Below, in pieces: positions 43,108-53,572 of a DNA stretch of 64,000 bases. The notes beneath the pieces are model-generated. The model did no database searches. It was not told where the DNA came from and saw only the letters and a program-made list of their open reading frames with translations. Position 1 is the first letter of the stretch, and every line of letters begins with the position of its first letter. The stretch is from Staphylococcus ratti (lineage in GTDB: Bacteria; Bacillota; Bacilli; Staphylococcales; Staphylococcaceae). Position numbers and translations under genes: made by a program. The stretch covers positions 620,001 to 684,000 of the forward strand of contig NZ_CP086654.1 in assembly GCF_020883535.1 (NCBI RefSeq), given 5' to 3'.

Positions 43108-43364
43108 ACGCTCTTTAATCTCAATTTTCCAAAAATTTTGTATGTATAAAAAGGACCTGTAGCATACATAATTTGAAGTTATTTGCTATATAAGTTAAAT
43201 AAAGATTCATAATATGACATAACAATGAATTTATATAGCTTATATGCATTGAAAGAAGGCTTGATATTGGGAATATAAAGACTTATGATATTTTTAGGAT
43301 TGTACTTAGAAGGTTTGGGGAGATTTCTAGGTACAACCAAAATAAAAAAAGGGGTTTTATACAT

Positions 43365-44270
43365 ATGAATAAAACGATTGAAATCATAGGAGCACCTACA
43401 ACTTTTGGTCAAAAGAAATTAGGTGTTAATTTTGGACCAGATGCGATTCGTTATGCAGGTGCAGTTGCACGTTTAAAACGTATTGGACATGATGTGATTG
43501 ATAGCGGTAATGTCGATACACCTGCGATAGATTTGGAAAAGTTCCATTCTCAACAACAAGGTTTACAAAATTACGACGAAATTTTAACATTTTCAAATAA
43601 TTTAAAAGAGAAAGTTTCAGAAAGTATAAAAAACAATCACTTCCCTGTTATTTTAGGTGGAGATCACTCTTTAGCTATTGGTTCTATTTCTGGTGTAAGT
43701 GAGCATTACAAAGAGTTAGGAGTTATCTGGTATGACGCTCACGGTGACCTTAATTTACCTGAAGAATCTCCATCAGGTAACGTGCATGGTATGCCATTAC
43801 GTGTGCTTGCGGGAGAGGGAGAAGAAGCGCTTGTTCAACTTGGTGGCTTTGCGCCCAAAGTGAAGCCAGAAAATGTTGTTTTAATTGGTATGCGCGATTT
43901 AGACTTTGGAGAACGTTCGTACATTAAAGAACACAATGTTAAAACGTATACAATGGCAGAAATTGATGAAATGGGAATTAAAACTGTTATTCAAGAAAGT
44001 ATAGCGTACCTACAAGATCGTACAGACGGCGTACACTTATCTCTTGATGTTGATGCTTTAGACCCAGAAGAAATTCCAGGGACAGGAACGAAAGTGCCAG
44101 GTGGTTTAACATATAGAGAAAGTCATTTTGCGTTAGAACAGCTTCAAAAATCAGGACTAATTACTTCAATGGATTTAGTTGAAGTTAACCCATTACTAGA
44201 CGAAGGCAACAAAACTGCTGAACAAGCAGTGGCATTATTAGGTTCTTTCTTTGGCGAAAGCTTATTGTAA
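43365..44270 (+). CDS. rocF: Arginase
   Basis: 301 residues. Hydrolyses arginine to ornithine and urea with a binuclear Mn centre. The metal ligands sit in [20 protein letters not shown] and [20 protein letters not shown]; Glu in [11 protein letters not shown] completes the pattern. GGGG lies about 9 bases before the ATG. It is monocistronic: the rRNA terminator stands upstream and its own terminator follows. A loose inverted repeat (GCTATATAA 43185, TTATATAGC 43231) precedes it. Confidence 0.95.
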   Translation: MNKTIEIIGAPTTFGQKKLGVNFGPDAIRYAGAVARLKRIGHDVIDSGNVDTPAIDLEKFHSQQQGLQNYDEILTFSNNLKEKVSESIKNNHFPVILGGDHSLAIGSISGVSEHYKELGVIWYDAHGDLNLPEESPSGNVHGMPLRVLAGEGEEALVQLGGFAPKVKPENVVLIGMRDLDFGERSYIKEHNVKTYTMAEIDEMGIKTVIQESIAYLQDRTDGVHLSLDVDALDPEEIPGTGTKVPGGLTYRESHFALEQLQKSGLITSMDLVEVNPLLDEGNKTAEQAVALLGSFFGESLL

Positions 44271-44292
44271 TTGTTTTATAAATGAATCATTA

Positions 44293-44334
44293 AAAAAACT
44301 GTTATGGTAACGAAAATACGATAACAGTTTTTTA
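44293..44334. terminator. rocF terminator
   Basis: AAAAAACTGTTAT and ATAACAGTTTTTT pair over 13 bp around a 15-base loop. Confidence 0.85.
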
Positions 44335-44434
44335 TTTGAAGATAAAAATAAATCAAGGCTATTTTGATATATGACAGTGACTCTAATGCTTGGTATAATA
44401 TGGGTTATGGGAATAGATTACCGGAGGAGATGCT

Positions 44435-45241
44435 ATGCAAATTTCTAACCTCTTTCAAAATTTGAGTACACTTGAGGTCATCACTGGTATTCTAGATTTA
44501 TTAATTGTATGGTATGTCATTTATCTCCTTATTACCGTATTTAAAGGAACTAAGGCAATTCAATTGTTAAAGGGTATTTTATTTATACTGGTAGGTAAAG
44601 GGATTAGTGAGTATTTACATTTAACGACGACTTCAAGATTATTTGATTTAGTAATGCAATGGGGGTTCCTTGCAATTATTGTGATTTTCCAACCTGAGAT
44701 TAGACGTGCGTTAGAACAACTTGGAAGAGGGAGTTTGTTCAAACGTTATGCGATGACATCTTCAGTTGAAGTACCAAAACTCGTGGAATCCGTATCTAAA
44801 GCAGTTCAATATATGGCAAAACGACGTATTGGTGCACTCATTGTGTTTGAAAAAGAGACGGGACTACAAGATTACATAGAAACAGGTATTCCGATGCACT
44901 CTGATATTTCACAAGAACTGTTAACAAATGTGTTCATTCCTAATACTCCTTTACATGATGGTGCAATGATTATTCAAGGGGATAAAATTGCAACAGCCGC
45001 AAGTTATTTGCCACTGTCAGATAGTCCTAAAATTGCAAAAAGTTTAGGGACAAGACATCGTGCAGCTGTAGGAATATCAGAAGTTTCTGATGCATTTACG
45101 GTTGTCGTCTCTGAAGAAACGGGTTCTATTTCAGTGACATTTGACGGTAAATTACGTAAAGATATTTCTGTTGAAGCATTTGAAGAACTTTTAACTGAAC
45201 ATTGGTTCGGAACACATTTTTCAAAGAAAGGCGTGAATTAA
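44435..45241 (+). CDS. dacA: Diadenylate cyclase (c-di-AMP synthase) CdaA/DacA
   Basis: 268 residues. Three N-terminal transmembrane helices (to about residue 75) are followed by a DisA_N cyclase domain that condenses two ATP into c-di-AMP. The catalytic motifs are PLHDGAMII (DGA) and SLGTRHRAAVG (RHR). GGAGGAGA lies 4-5 bases before the ATG. The stop touches the start of cdaR. The dacA-cdaR-glmM order is the standard Firmicute arrangement, linking c-di-AMP, turgor and cell-wall precursor supply; GlmM can inhibit the cyclase by binding it. Confidence 0.95.
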   Translation: MQISNLFQNLSTLEVITGILDLLIVWYVIYLLITVFKGTKAIQLLKGILFILVGKGISEYLHLTTTSRLFDLVMQWGFLAIIVIFQPEIRRALEQLGRGSLFKRYAMTSSVEVPKLVESVSKAVQYMAKRRIGALIVFEKETGLQDYIETGIPMHSDISQELLTNVFIPNTPLHDGAMIIQGDKIATAASYLPLSDSPKIAKSLGTRHRAAVGISEVSDAFTVVVSEETGSISVTFDGKLRKDISVEAFEELLTEHWFGTHFSKKGVN

Positions 45242-46174
45242 ATGTTTGAGTCAAAATGGGGACTACGATTTTTTGCATTTATATTAGCGCTATTGCTCTT
45301 TTTGTCAGTCAAGAATGTCTTTGGTGAGTCTTTTAGTACAGACAGCATTTCAAATGATGGCAATAAAACAATTAAAAATGTACCTGTTGAAGTAATTAAT
45401 AACAACAAAAATTTATATGTTTCAGGTGCACCGGATAGTGTAGATGTTGAGCTCAGCGGGCCTCAATCTAAAATTTTACAAGCTCAAAAAATTGAAGATT
45501 ATAAAGTAACATTAGATGTATCTAATGCGAGTCCTGGAGAGCAAACAGTAGAATTCGAAGTAAGAGGATTAGACAGAGATATTAATTATCGTGTTTATCC
45601 TAAAGAAGCGACACTATCTATTGAAAAGAAAGAAAGTCGAACGATTGCAGTCGAACCGAATACGAGTCCTTATGCGATAGACCCGAATTATATGGTCAAA
45701 GATGAATCTGTAGCTCCTAAAACTGTAAAAGTAGTTGGCGGCAAAGAGCAATTGGACCGCATAGCGTTTGCTAAAGCAAGTTATACGAACGATGTAGGTA
45801 TATCTGAAAAGACGACAGCTCAAGCAAAAGTTGCTGTATTTGATAAAAATATGAACAAGCTAGACGTTCAAATTGTACCATCATCTGTAGATTTAACAGT
45901 AGACGTTGAACCGTATCATAAAAAAGTGAAGGTTAAAGTGGTCCGTAAAGGTGAACCTCAACAAGGGACGTCTATTGAAGATGTTAGTCTTGATGAAGAT
46001 ACGATAGATATTTATGGCAATCGAAAAGATTTAGAAGACATTGATGAAATATCAGCTGAAGTTGATGTAAATGGCGTTTCGACAACCACAAGTAGGGATG
46101 TTAAATTTGACTTACCAAGTGGTGTGATTCATGCTAAACCATCAGAGGCAAAAGCTAAAATTAAAGTAAATTAA
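45242..46174 (+). CDS. cdaR: CdaA regulator CdaR (YbbR-domain protein)
   Basis: 310 residues. One N-terminal membrane anchor (WGLRFFAFILALLLFLSVKN) and then an extracellular chain of about four YbbR repeats, visible as recurring strands such as NVPVEVIN, YKVTLDVSN, VDLTVDVEPYHK and AKAKIKVN. It binds and modulates the membrane cyclase next to it. ATG 45242 follows directly on the dacA stop, with AAAGG in the end of dacA as ribosome-binding site. Confidence 0.92.
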   Translation: MFESKWGLRFFAFILALLLFLSVKNVFGESFSTDSISNDGNKTIKNVPVEVINNNKNLYVSGAPDSVDVELSGPQSKILQAQKIEDYKVTLDVSNASPGEQTVEFEVRGLDRDINYRVYPKEATLSIEKKESRTIAVEPNTSPYAIDPNYMVKDESVAPKTVKVVGGKEQLDRIAFAKASYTNDVGISEKTTAQAKVAVFDKNMNKLDVQIVPSSVDLTVDVEPYHKKVKVKVVRKGEPQQGTSIEDVSLDEDTIDIYGNRKDLEDIDEISAEVDVNGVSTTTSRDVKFDLPSGVIHAKPSEAKAKIKVN

Positions 46175-46201
46175 TGATGTGAAATAAAGGAGAAATGAAA
46201 T

Positions 46202-47551
46202 ATGGGTAAATACTTTGGTACAGACGGTGTAAGAGGCGTTGCTAACCAAGAATTAACTCCAGAACTTGCGTTTAAACTTGGTCGCTATGGTGGCTATGTC
46301 TTAGCGCATCATCAAGATAAAGATCATCCACGTGTCCTTGTTGGTAAGGATACACGGGTTTCAGGTGAAATGCTTGAAAACGCATTAATTGCAGGTCTTG
46401 TATCCATAGGCGCTGAAGTGATGCGTTTAGGCGTTATTTCAACGCCAGGTGTAGCCTATTTAACGAGAGAAATGGAAGCAGAGCTAGGCGTTATGATTTC
46501 TGCTTCCCATAATCCTGTAGCGGATAATGGAATTAAATTCTTTGGTTCGGACGGTTTTAAACTTTCAGATGATCAAGAAAACGAAATCGAACAACTATTA
46601 GATCAAGCATCACCTGACCTACCACGACCAACTGGTCAACAAATTGTGCATACTTCAGACTATTTTGAAGGTGCTCAAAAATATTTAAGTTATTTAAAAT
46701 CAACGGTAGATGTCAATCTAGAAGGATTAAAAATCGCTTTAGACGGCGCCCACGGTTCTACAGCTTCACTTGCACCATTCTTATTTGGTGATTTAGAAGC
46801 AGACACTGTAACGATGGGATGTAGCCCAGACGGTTACAACATTAATGATGGTGTTGGTTCGACACACCCAGAAGCTTTAGCTGAAAAGGTGGTTGAAGCA
46901 GAAGCGGATTTCGGATTGGCTTTTGATGGCGATGGGGACCGTTTAATTGCTGTGGATGAATATGGCCATATTGTTGATGGTGATCAAATCATGTTCATTA
47001 TCGGCCAAGAAATGGCAAAAAATCATGAATTAAATGATAATATGATCGTTTCTACTGTCATGAGTAATCTTGGCTTTTACAAAGCGTTAGAAGCAGAAAA
47101 TATTTCTTCTAACAAAACGAAAGTAGGCGATCGCTACGTTGTTGAAGAAATGCGTCGAGGAAATTACAATTTAGGAGGAGAACAATCTGGCCATATTGTA
47201 ATGATGGATTATAACACAACAGGCGATGGTTTATTAACAGGTATTCAACTTGCCGCAGTGGTGAAACGCTCTGGTAAACCGTTAAGTGAGCTTGCTGCAC
47301 AAATGAAAAAATATCCACAATCTTTAGTAAATGTGCGCGTTACTGATAAACATGGCGTGGAACAAAATGAAGATGTGCAAGCTGTGATGCAAGACGTTGA
47401 GAGAGAAATGAACGGAGAAGGTCGTATACTCGTTCGTCCTTCTGGAACAGAACCTTTAGTACGTGTTATGGTTGAAGCGAAAACGGATGAAGATGCACAT
47501 CGTTTTGCACAAACGATTGCCGATGTTGTAGAAGCAAAAATGGGATTATAA
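46202..47551 (+). CDS. glmM: Phosphoglucosamine mutase
   Basis: 449 residues. Interconverts glucosamine-6- and -1-phosphate for UDP-GlcNAc and peptidoglycan. The N terminus is [15 protein letters not shown]; the phosphoserine is in [19 protein letters not shown]; the Mg site is [14 protein letters not shown]; the sugar-binding loop is GGEQSGHI; and [14 protein letters not shown] binds phosphate. AAGGAG precedes the ATG by 8 bases. Followed by a terminator, so glmS is transcribed separately. Confidence 0.96.
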   Translation: MGKYFGTDGVRGVANQELTPELAFKLGRYGGYVLAHHQDKDHPRVLVGKDTRVSGEMLENALIAGLVSIGAEVMRLGVISTPGVAYLTREMEAELGVMISASHNPVADNGIKFFGSDGFKLSDDQENEIEQLLDQASPDLPRPTGQQIVHTSDYFEGAQKYLSYLKSTVDVNLEGLKIALDGAHGSTASLAPFLFGDLEADTVTMGCSPDGYNINDGVGSTHPEALAEKVVEAEADFGLAFDGDGDRLIAVDEYGHIVDGDQIMFIIGQEMAKNHELNDNMIVSTVMSNLGFYKALEAENISSNKTKVGDRYVVEEMRRGNYNLGGEQSGHIVMMDYNTTGDGLLTGIQLAAVVKRSGKPLSELAAQMKKYPQSLVNVRVTDKHGVEQNEDVQAVMQDVEREMNGEGRILVRPSGTEPLVRVMVEAKTDEDAHRFAQTIADVVEAKMGL

Positions 47552-47559
47552 TGGCGAAT

Positions 47560-47592
47560 AAAACACGAGAGTGGATGCTCTCGTGTTTTATT
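47560..47592. terminator. glmM terminator
   Basis: AAAACACGAGAG pairs with CTCTCGTGTTTT around TGGATG. Confidence 0.85.
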
Positions 47593-47754
47593 ATATATAT
47601 TGTTGTAATATGATGTTTATGAGTTTAGCTGTGAAGATATGCATCTGAGGCTATGATAGCTTTAATTTAAAAGCATGATTTTACGAAGTCAATTTTTTCA
47701 AGCACTACTAAAGTTAATTAAGTTCGTTTTTCTGCGAATGTATGAGGAATTATT

Positions 47755-47784
47755 TGCAATACATAAAGCGGAAAGTGTAAAATA
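47755..47784 (+). promoter_or_regulatory. Probable glmS promoter
   Basis: TTGCAA (47755-47760), 18-base spacer, TAAAAT (47779-47784). A start near 47791 would give a leader of about 38 bases before the ribozyme cleavage site. Confidence 0.45.
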
Positions 47785-47827
47785 AATTATATTGTTTAGG
47801 AAGGGAGGATAGAGGTATAACAATAAA

Positions 47828-48032
47828 AGCGCCAGCACAAGTTAGTTATTTAACATAACTCAATACCTTAATAGCAGAAGGTATGTGAGGTTAATTTTAT
47901 TGACTTGTAGACGAGGAGGATAGTGATCGAACTGATTCGGCGGATGCTATCCCGGATGTGGCTCATTCGTTAGCTTATTAATTAAATCGATAAGGTGACT
48001 TGTCGGACAAAGTTAGTAAGATCGCCAACTAG
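47828..48032 (+). ncRNA. glmS ribozyme/riboswitch
   Basis: Self-cleaving RNA that uses glucosamine-6-phosphate as cofactor and lowers glmS expression. The cleavage site is A47828 | GCGCC (47829-47833). The core matches the Bacillus ribozyme as I recall it: GACGAGGAGGATAGTGATCG, TTCGGCGGATGCTATCCCGG, AATCGATAAGGTGACTTGTC and GGACAAAGT toward the 3' end. The paired element GGATAG/CTATCC is intact. The 3' limit is approximate. It ends about 120 bases before glmS. Confidence 0.93.
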
Positions 48033-48154
48033 AAAAATAATAAGAGGAAAACGATGCTTAAATTTAGAAAAGAGTCTCATCATTAAATCAGAATGGTGAC
48101 CTTTGTAAATTTTAAAATTAAGCACCGTTATTTCAATGTGGAGGAATTTAAATT

Positions 48155-49957
48155 ATGTGTGGAATTGTAGGTTATATTGGAACGCAAAATGCGAAAGAAA
48201 TTTTATTACGTGGTCTTGAAAAATTAGAATATCGTGGCTACGATTCAGCTGGTATTGCAACACGTGACGAACAAGGTGTGACAGTTACGAAAGCGCAAGG
48301 TAGAATTGCAGAATTACGTAAAGAAACTGAAAAAGCAGGCGATGGTTCTACGGGGATTGGACACACACGTTGGGCAACTCATGGTGTACCAAATTATGAC
48401 AACTCTCACCCACACCAATCATCAAGTAAACGTTTTACAATAGTTCACAATGGAGTTATTGAAAATTATGAAGAATTACAACAAGCGTATATTCCAAATG
48501 TTGAATTAAAATCAGATACAGACACAGAAGTTATTGTTCAATTAGTAGAACATTTCTCAAATGAAGGTTTATCTACAGAAGATGCATTTACAAAAGTAAT
48601 CAGTTTATTACATGGTTCTTATGCACTTGGCTTATTAGATAGTGAAGATTCAGAAACAATTTATGTTGCTAAAAATAAGTCACCTTTATTAGTAGGCATT
48701 GGGAATGGTTTTAATGTTATCGCTTCAGATGCCTTAGCAATGATTCAAGTGACAAGTGAATATAAAGAATTAAAAGATCAAGAAATTGTATTAGTTCAAC
48801 GTGATAGCGTGGTTATTAAAGATTTAGAAGGCAATCACATTGACCGTGAAAGTTACACTGCTGAAATCGATGCTTCAGATGCTGAAAAAGGTGTATACAG
48901 TCACTACATGCTAAAAGAAATTCATGAGCAACCCGCTGTAATGAGACGTATTATTCAAGAATATCAGGATGAAGAAGGTAACCTAAAAATTGATCCAGAA
49001 ATCATCAAAGATGTACATGAAGCAGATCGCATTTACATCATTGCGGCAGGTACAAGTTACCATGCAGGGCTTGTTGGTAAAGAATTTTTAGAAAAGTGGG
49101 CAGGCGTACCAACAGAAGTACATGTTTCATCTGAATTTGTGTACAATACGCCATTACTTTCTGAAAAACCATTGTTCATCTATATTTCTCAATCAGGTGA
49201 AACAGCAGATAGTCGTGCAGTACTCGTTGAAACAACGAAATTAGGACATAAATCGTTAACGATTACGAACGTTGCAGGTTCAACGTTATCTCGTGAGGCG
49301 GACCACACATTGTTATTACATGCCGGCCCAGAAATTGCCGTGGCATCTACGAAAGCATACACAGCACAAATCGCGGTGTTATCAATCCTTTCACAAGTTG
49401 TAGCAAAAGAGCATGGTCGTGAAGCGGATATTGACTTATTGCGTGAATTGGCGAAAGTAACTACGGCAATTGAAACAATCGTAGATGATGCACCAAAAAT
49501 GGAACAAATTGCAACAGATTTCTTAAAAACAACACGCAATGCTTTCTTTATTGGTCGTACAATGGATTACAATGTCAGCCTTGAAGGGGCATTAAAGTTA
49601 AAAGAGATTTCTTACATTCAAGCTGAAGGTTTTGCTGGTGGAGAGTTAAAACACGGAACAATTGCATTAATTGAAGACGGTACACCAGTGATTGCGTTAG
49701 CAACACAAGAAGGTGTTAACTTATCTATTCGAGGTAATGTGAAAGAAGTTGTGGCACGTGGTGCAAATCCATGTATCATTTCTATGGAAGGTCTTGAAAA
49801 AGAAGGAGATACTTACGTTATTCCTCACGTATATGATTTATTGACACCACTTGTTTCTGTTGTGTCGTTACAACTTATTTCGTACTATGCTGCTTTACAT
49901 CGTGATTTAGATGTTGACAAGCCTCGTAACTTAGCGAAATCAGTAACAGTAGAATAA
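48155..49957 (+). CDS. glmS: Glutamine-fructose-6-phosphate aminotransferase
   Basis: 600 residues (S. aureus 601). Makes glucosamine-6-phosphate from fructose-6-phosphate and glutamine, the first step to UDP-GlcNAc. After Met removal Cys1 (MCGIVGYIG) is the glutaminase nucleophile; [11 protein letters not shown] and HNGVIENY follow. The two SIS isomerase domains hold YIISQ-type [15 protein letters not shown] and [10 protein letters not shown]; the C terminus is [20 protein letters not shown] precedes the ATG by 10 bases. Under ribozyme control. Confidence 0.97.
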   Translation: MCGIVGYIGTQNAKEILLRGLEKLEYRGYDSAGIATRDEQGVTVTKAQGRIAELRKETEKAGDGSTGIGHTRWATHGVPNYDNSHPHQSSSKRFTIVHNGVIENYEELQQAYIPNVELKSDTDTEVIVQLVEHFSNEGLSTEDAFTKVISLLHGSYALGLLDSEDSETIYVAKNKSPLLVGIGNGFNVIASDALAMIQVTSEYKELKDQEIVLVQRDSVVIKDLEGNHIDRESYTAEIDASDAEKGVYSHYMLKEIHEQPAVMRRIIQEYQDEEGNLKIDPEIIKDVHEADRIYIIAAGTSYHAGLVGKEFLEKWAGVPTEVHVSSEFVYNTPLLSEKPLFIYISQSGETADSRAVLVETTKLGHKSLTITNVAGSTLSREADHTLLLHAGPEIAVASTKAYTAQIAVLSILSQVVAKEHGREADIDLLRELAKVTTAIETIVDDAPKMEQIATDFLKTTRNAFFIGRTMDYNVSLEGALKLKEISYIQAEGFAGGELKHGTIALIEDGTPVIALATQEGVNLSIRGNVKEVVARGANPCIISMEGLEKEGDTYVIPHVYDLLTPLVSVVSLQLISYYAALHRDLDVDKPRNLAKSVTVE

Positions 49958-49997
49958 ACTAAAACATATAGTTCTTAAGAAGCTATGGTATCCTTGA

Positions 49998-50027
49998 GGG
50001 AGCGAGACAAAGTCTCGCTCCCTTTAT
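49998..50027 (+). terminator. glmS terminator
   Basis: GGGAGCGAGAC and GTCTCGCTCCC form a perfect 11-bp stem around AAA, then TTTATATT. Confidence 0.85.
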
Positions 50028-50175
50028 ATTAAAGTAGGGTGTTATTTGATTAGAATATGGGCATGGTATATTTTGAAGTAAAGAGATGGGTACATTTGGT
50101 TGGTGTGGAAGGTTTGATTGGTAGTGTGAAACATGAAATAATTGAAAGTAAGCTTATGTGGAAAGGATAGAGTTG

Positions 50176-51027
50176 ATGAAAGAGGTAAAGGCAATATTTT
50201 TAGACATGGATGGAACAATACTTCACGAAAATAACCGTACGTCAGCAGAAACAGCATGTGTGATTCGTAAGCTTAGGGCATCAGGCTATCGTGTATTTTT
50301 AGCTACAGGTCGTGCATATGAAGAGATATATTTATTAATTCCAAAAGACCTTGAATTTGACGGTATTATTTCTTCAAATGGTACATTAGGGCATATCGGT
50401 AATCGAGTTTTATTTGAACATGATTTAAGTGAATCAGCAGTAAATACTATCGTTCAAAGCGCTCAAAAAGAGGGGATTTACTATGAAGTATTTCCATTTA
50501 AAGCGCCCCGTTTTGCGTTAACTGAAGATCAAGCATGGATGTTAGCCTTAGTACAAGGTGAAAAACCTCAACAAGTTGCAGAAAGTGAGTGGTTATCTCG
50601 ACATGAAGCAATTAAAGGGAAATTAACGTGGAGGCAACATGTGCCTACAGGAATGGGATATTCCAAAATTTATTTGTTTCATCCTGAATTAAACAAAATT
50701 GAGGCATTTCGAAATCAAATGTTAGCTCAGGTGGAAACACTTAAAATTGAAGTTTCCAACTCTACACAAAATAACATCGAAACAATGAAATATGGAATTA
50801 ATAAAGGGACAGCTATTAAAGAAATGTGTGCGTATTTCAACATCGATATCTCTGAAACATTGGTTATAGGGGACAGTGATAATGATCGGTCAATGTTTGA
50901 GGTAGGTAAGGTTACAGTAGCAATGAAAAATGCAAAACAACATATTAAAACGCGCACAATGTATGAAACAGATTTTGATAATAATGAAGACGGCGCAGCA
51001 AAATTTTTAGAAAGTCATTTATTATAG
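50176..51027 (+). CDS. Cof-type HAD-superfamily phosphatase
   Basis: 283 residues. HAD motif I is IFLDMDGTILHE, motif II FLATGR, the motif III Lys lies in the YSKIYLF/GINKGTAIKEM region, and motif IV is VIGDSDNDRSMFE. The type IIB cap lies between. Such proteins dephosphorylate sugar phosphates, FMN or similar compounds; substrate unknown. AAAGGA lies 8 bases before ATG 50176; the upstream GTG 50158 precedes the ribosome-binding site. Its last codons, terminator and the following gene were copied in the tandem duplication described for 50995-53440. Confidence 0.87.
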   Translation: MKEVKAIFLDMDGTILHENNRTSAETACVIRKLRASGYRVFLATGRAYEEIYLLIPKDLEFDGIISSNGTLGHIGNRVLFEHDLSESAVNTIVQSAQKEGIYYEVFPFKAPRFALTEDQAWMLALVQGEKPQQVAESEWLSRHEAIKGKLTWRQHVPTGMGYSKIYLFHPELNKIEAFRNQMLAQVETLKIEVSNSTQNNIETMKYGINKGTAIKEMCAYFNIDISETLVIGDSDNDRSMFEVGKVTVAMKNAKQHIKTRTMYETDFDNNEDGAAKFLESHLL

Positions 51028-51029
51028 TG

Positions 51030-51065
51030 AAAAAGGACAGATCATCATAACGATCTGTCCTTTTT
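51030..51065. terminator. Bidirectional terminator after the HAD gene
   Basis: AAAAAGGACAGATC and GATCTGTCCTTTTT form a 14-bp stem around eight bases. Confidence 0.88.
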
Positions 51066-51099
51066 ACTGTGATTCTGTTTTCGAGCCAATGAAATAGGC

Positions 51100-51966
51100 T
51101 TAATGGGCAGTTTCTTTATTACCACGTTTTACCATGTACTGTACGATAGTACCCATTATAAAGAAATAAAATAAGAAACTCACAAAGTAGAAAATAATAT
51201 CTATAATGATGGATACGGCGTTTCTGTCTGAACCTGCAATGTACGCTTTGAATGGTTCTGTCACAATATCAATTAGAATAAGTGGAAGATGTAATATATA
51301 AAGACCTATAAAGAAAAGTAAAAATGTTTTTTGTTTGTTAAAAATGCCACACCAACCTAATTTAATTATTTCTTTTAATTTACGTTGAGTATTTTCTGAA
51401 AAAGCGACCCATATATTCGTAACTAAGATTAAAATAAACAACATGATTGAACCAAAGAAAAGTAAATAAATAGTGACTGAAACTAAAGTAGGTTGATAAT
51501 GATAACTCTTCAATGGACTGATGTAATCTATAAAGCTAAAATATATTGCTTTAACCAAACCGTATAGAAACTGTAGTAAGATAATTAAGGCTGTAATAAT
51601 CGCACCTAATTTAACAGCTTTTAACCATCTACCTCTCGTAAAAGTTTTGAATATATCTGTAAACTTTAATTTTTCATCTGGATGGACAGCATTAAAAAAT
51701 GTACGAACTGTCCCTGTAAATAACGGAAAGATGACGAATATAAATAATAAAATTAAGAGAATAAAATATAGCAAGGCAAAAAAGAAAAATAATACAATAT
51801 CTTGATTATATGACATAATTAGACCATTAAATATAGATTGATAGCATAAAAATACAAATAACATAAAAATTGAGAGCATTAATAAGCAATTAACAAGGTT
51901 TGCAAAAAATAACGTCTTCCTTTGAGATTTAGAATTGTGCCAGAATAATTTTGTAAATTTAAACAC
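51100..51966 (-). CDS. Six-helix membrane protein, paralogue 1
   Basis: 288 residues with about six hydrophobic helices, no signal peptide or known catalytic motif. I cannot name the family with confidence. Blocks FIFVIFPLFTGTVRTFFNAV, LKFTDIFKTFTRGRWLKAVK, ILVTNIWV, GIFNKQKTFLLFF and MGTIVQYMVKRG are shared with the gene at 52323-53228; the loops and helices between are quite different. The shared blocks are basic or lie beside basic residues, so they are probably cytoplasmic; the variable parts may face outward. AAGGAGTGCTCAC precedes the ATG on the minus strand. Confidence 0.75.
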   Translation of the reverse strand: MFKFTKLFWHNSKSQRKTLFFANLVNCLLMLSIFMLFVFLCYQSIFNGLIMSYNQDIVLFFFFALLYFILLILLFIFVIFPLFTGTVRTFFNAVHPDEKLKFTDIFKTFTRGRWLKAVKLGAIITALIILLQFLYGLVKAIYFSFIDYISPLKSYHYQPTLVSVTIYLLFFGSIMLFILILVTNIWVAFSENTQRKLKEIIKLGWCGIFNKQKTFLLFFIGLYILHLPLILIDIVTEPFKAYIAGSDRNAVSIIIDIIFYFVSFLFYFFIMGTIVQYMVKRGNKETAH

Positions 51967-52255
51967 TTGTGAGCACTCCTTTCAATACTTTAAACTTTAC
52001 CAAAATAAATAGGTTTTGGAAATCTTTGTTGTAAAATTATACTATTTTTATTATGACTGAAAGGAGGAGAAACAGTTGTATATAATATGATGTGAAGAAT
52101 AAGCAAGATAGGCTTCCATAGCATAGCTCCGGAAATCAACAAATAACTATCTAAAAACAGCGGGAAAGTGTTGTACATAGGGGCTTTTAACTACAATATA
52201 TAAGGACCTCAAAAAATGATGCAACAAAATTTTTAGAAAGCCATTTATTATTATG

Positions 52256-52288
52256 AAAAAGGACAGATCATAATGACCTGTCCTTTTT
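52256..52288. terminator. Copied terminator
   Basis: AAAAAGGACAG and CTGTCCTTTTT form an 11-bp stem; duplicate of 51030-51065 with a shortened stem. Confidence 0.8.
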
Positions 52289-52322
52289 ACTGTGATTCTT
52301 TTTTCGAGCCAATGAAATAGGC

Positions 52323-53228
52323 TTAATTAGTAGCTTCTTTTTTACCACGTTTTACCATGTACTGTACGATTGTACCTATCATAAAGAAATAAATGAAGAA
52401 ACGCATAAAGAAGAAAAGAATAGCAGAAATAGCTTGGATAATTTTTAGTTCTGATGATGAAAACGCACTGATATAATTTTGGATTACTTCTGATACTGCA
52501 AATGAAGTTAAAAGTAATATAAAGTTTAAAATTAAAAGCGTGATAAAGAAAAGTAAAAATGTTTTCTGTTTGTTAAAAATACCACGCCAACTTGATTTAA
52601 TGATTTCTTTAAATTTATGTTGCGAATTTTCTACAAATATTACTGCCATATTTGTAACTAAGATTGTAACAAACCATGCTACGATACTTGAGAGAAATGA
52701 AATAATTAACAATAAAATGGTAGCCACTATCCTGAAAAGTTTTTCGTCGATATCAGAACCTAGCATTGGAAATAGAACACTTTCGATGAGTGATGAAAAT
52801 CCCCTATTAATTAAAAAATTTAAAATGGCTGTTAAAATAATCAAAATCGTCACCATCGCACCTAATTTAACAGCATTTAGCCATCTAGCACCTGTAAAAG
52901 TTTTGAAGATATCCGTGAATTTTAATCTTTCATCCGGTTGTATAGCATTGTAAAATGTACGGATTGTACCTGTAAATAAAGGAAAGATGACGAATATAAA
53001 TAATAAAATGGCTAGAACGATGAAACTAACAAATACTAAGAGAATCGGTGGCGTGTTTTCACTGCCATACAAAACGGATAAATATACTTTTTGCATAACG
53101 ATTTGATTCGAAAACGTAAGGAGCATCAGAATTGATGACATTAATAAGAAATTAACAAGGTTTGCTAAAAATAAGGTTTTTCTTTGAGATTTAGAATTGT
53201 GCCAGAATAATTTTGTGAATTTAAACAC
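52323..53228 (-). CDS. Six-helix membrane protein, paralogue 2
   Basis: 301 residues and about six hydrophobic helices. The first 26 residues (MFKFTKLFWHNSKSQRKTLF...) and the last twelve (MGTIVQYMVKRG) are almost identical to paralogue 1, as are FIFVIFPLFTGT, LKFTDIFKTFT and FNKQKTFLLFF. The segments at about 30-70 and 130-190 differ strongly, and the protein is 13 residues longer. The upstream region TGAGCACTCCTTTCAATACT is conserved with copy 1 (reverse strand AAAGGAGTGCTCA serves as ribosome-binding site). Function unknown; a transport or stress role is possible but not shown. Confidence 0.75.
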   Translation of the reverse strand: MFKFTKLFWHNSKSQRKTLFLANLVNFLLMSSILMLLTFSNQIVMQKVYLSVLYGSENTPPILLVFVSFIVLAILLFIFVIFPLFTGTIRTFYNAIQPDERLKFTDIFKTFTGARWLNAVKLGAMVTILIILTAILNFLINRGFSSLIESVLFPMLGSDIDEKLFRIVATILLLIISFLSSIVAWFVTILVTNMAVIFVENSQHKFKEIIKSSWRGIFNKQKTFLLFFITLLILNFILLLTSFAVSEVIQNYISAFSSSELKIIQAISAILFFFMRFFIYFFMIGTIVQYMVKRGKKEATN

Positions 53229-53572
53229 TAGTGAGCACTCCTTTCAATACTTTAAACTTTATCAAAATAAATTGCTTTTGAAAATCAATATTATAAGGTT
53301 GCACTATTTTAGTTATAAGAAAGTGCTGAATAACTATTTCTTATAATATGACGTGCAGCACACGCATGATCGTACTACGCAACATAACTTAGGAAACCCA
53401 TAAATAACTATGTATAATCAGGGCTTCTGATAGAATAGCATAAATTGATGAAATTTGAGTAATAATTTTATGTATCAATTGATTTTAAAGTATAGATTGT
53501 TCATTAATAAATGTAATTTCGCGAGCGAGACATGTTGGAATTTGTTAAAATAAAAACGAGGTGAGACGGGGG
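53229..53572. other. Intergenic region before the GntR gene
   Basis: The left ~210 bases belong to duplication unit 2 (upstream region of the minus-strand gene). The remainder is AT-rich, and I see no gene or strong regulatory motif in it. Confidence 0.5.

Larger units (their letters stand above)
50995..52220. repeat. Tandem duplication, unit 1
   Basis: Unit 1 holds the tail of the HAD gene, its terminator (51030-51065), the minus-strand membrane gene and its promoter region. It aligns with unit 2 from GCARCAAAATTTTTAGAAAG onward with a period of about 1226 bases. Confidence 0.8.
52221..53440. repeat. Tandem duplication, unit 2
   Basis: Unit 2 starts with a relic of the HAD gene end (DATKFLESHLLL then TGA, 52218-52256, against GAAKFLESHLL in the gene), then a terminator copy, the second membrane gene and a similar upstream region. 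Confidence 0.8.

Noticed and set aside
43185..43239. Inverted repeat GCTATATAA/TTATATAGC upstream of rocF as a T-box or ARG box
   Set aside because: Low-complexity AT sequence with a long loop and no T-box sequence; probably chance.
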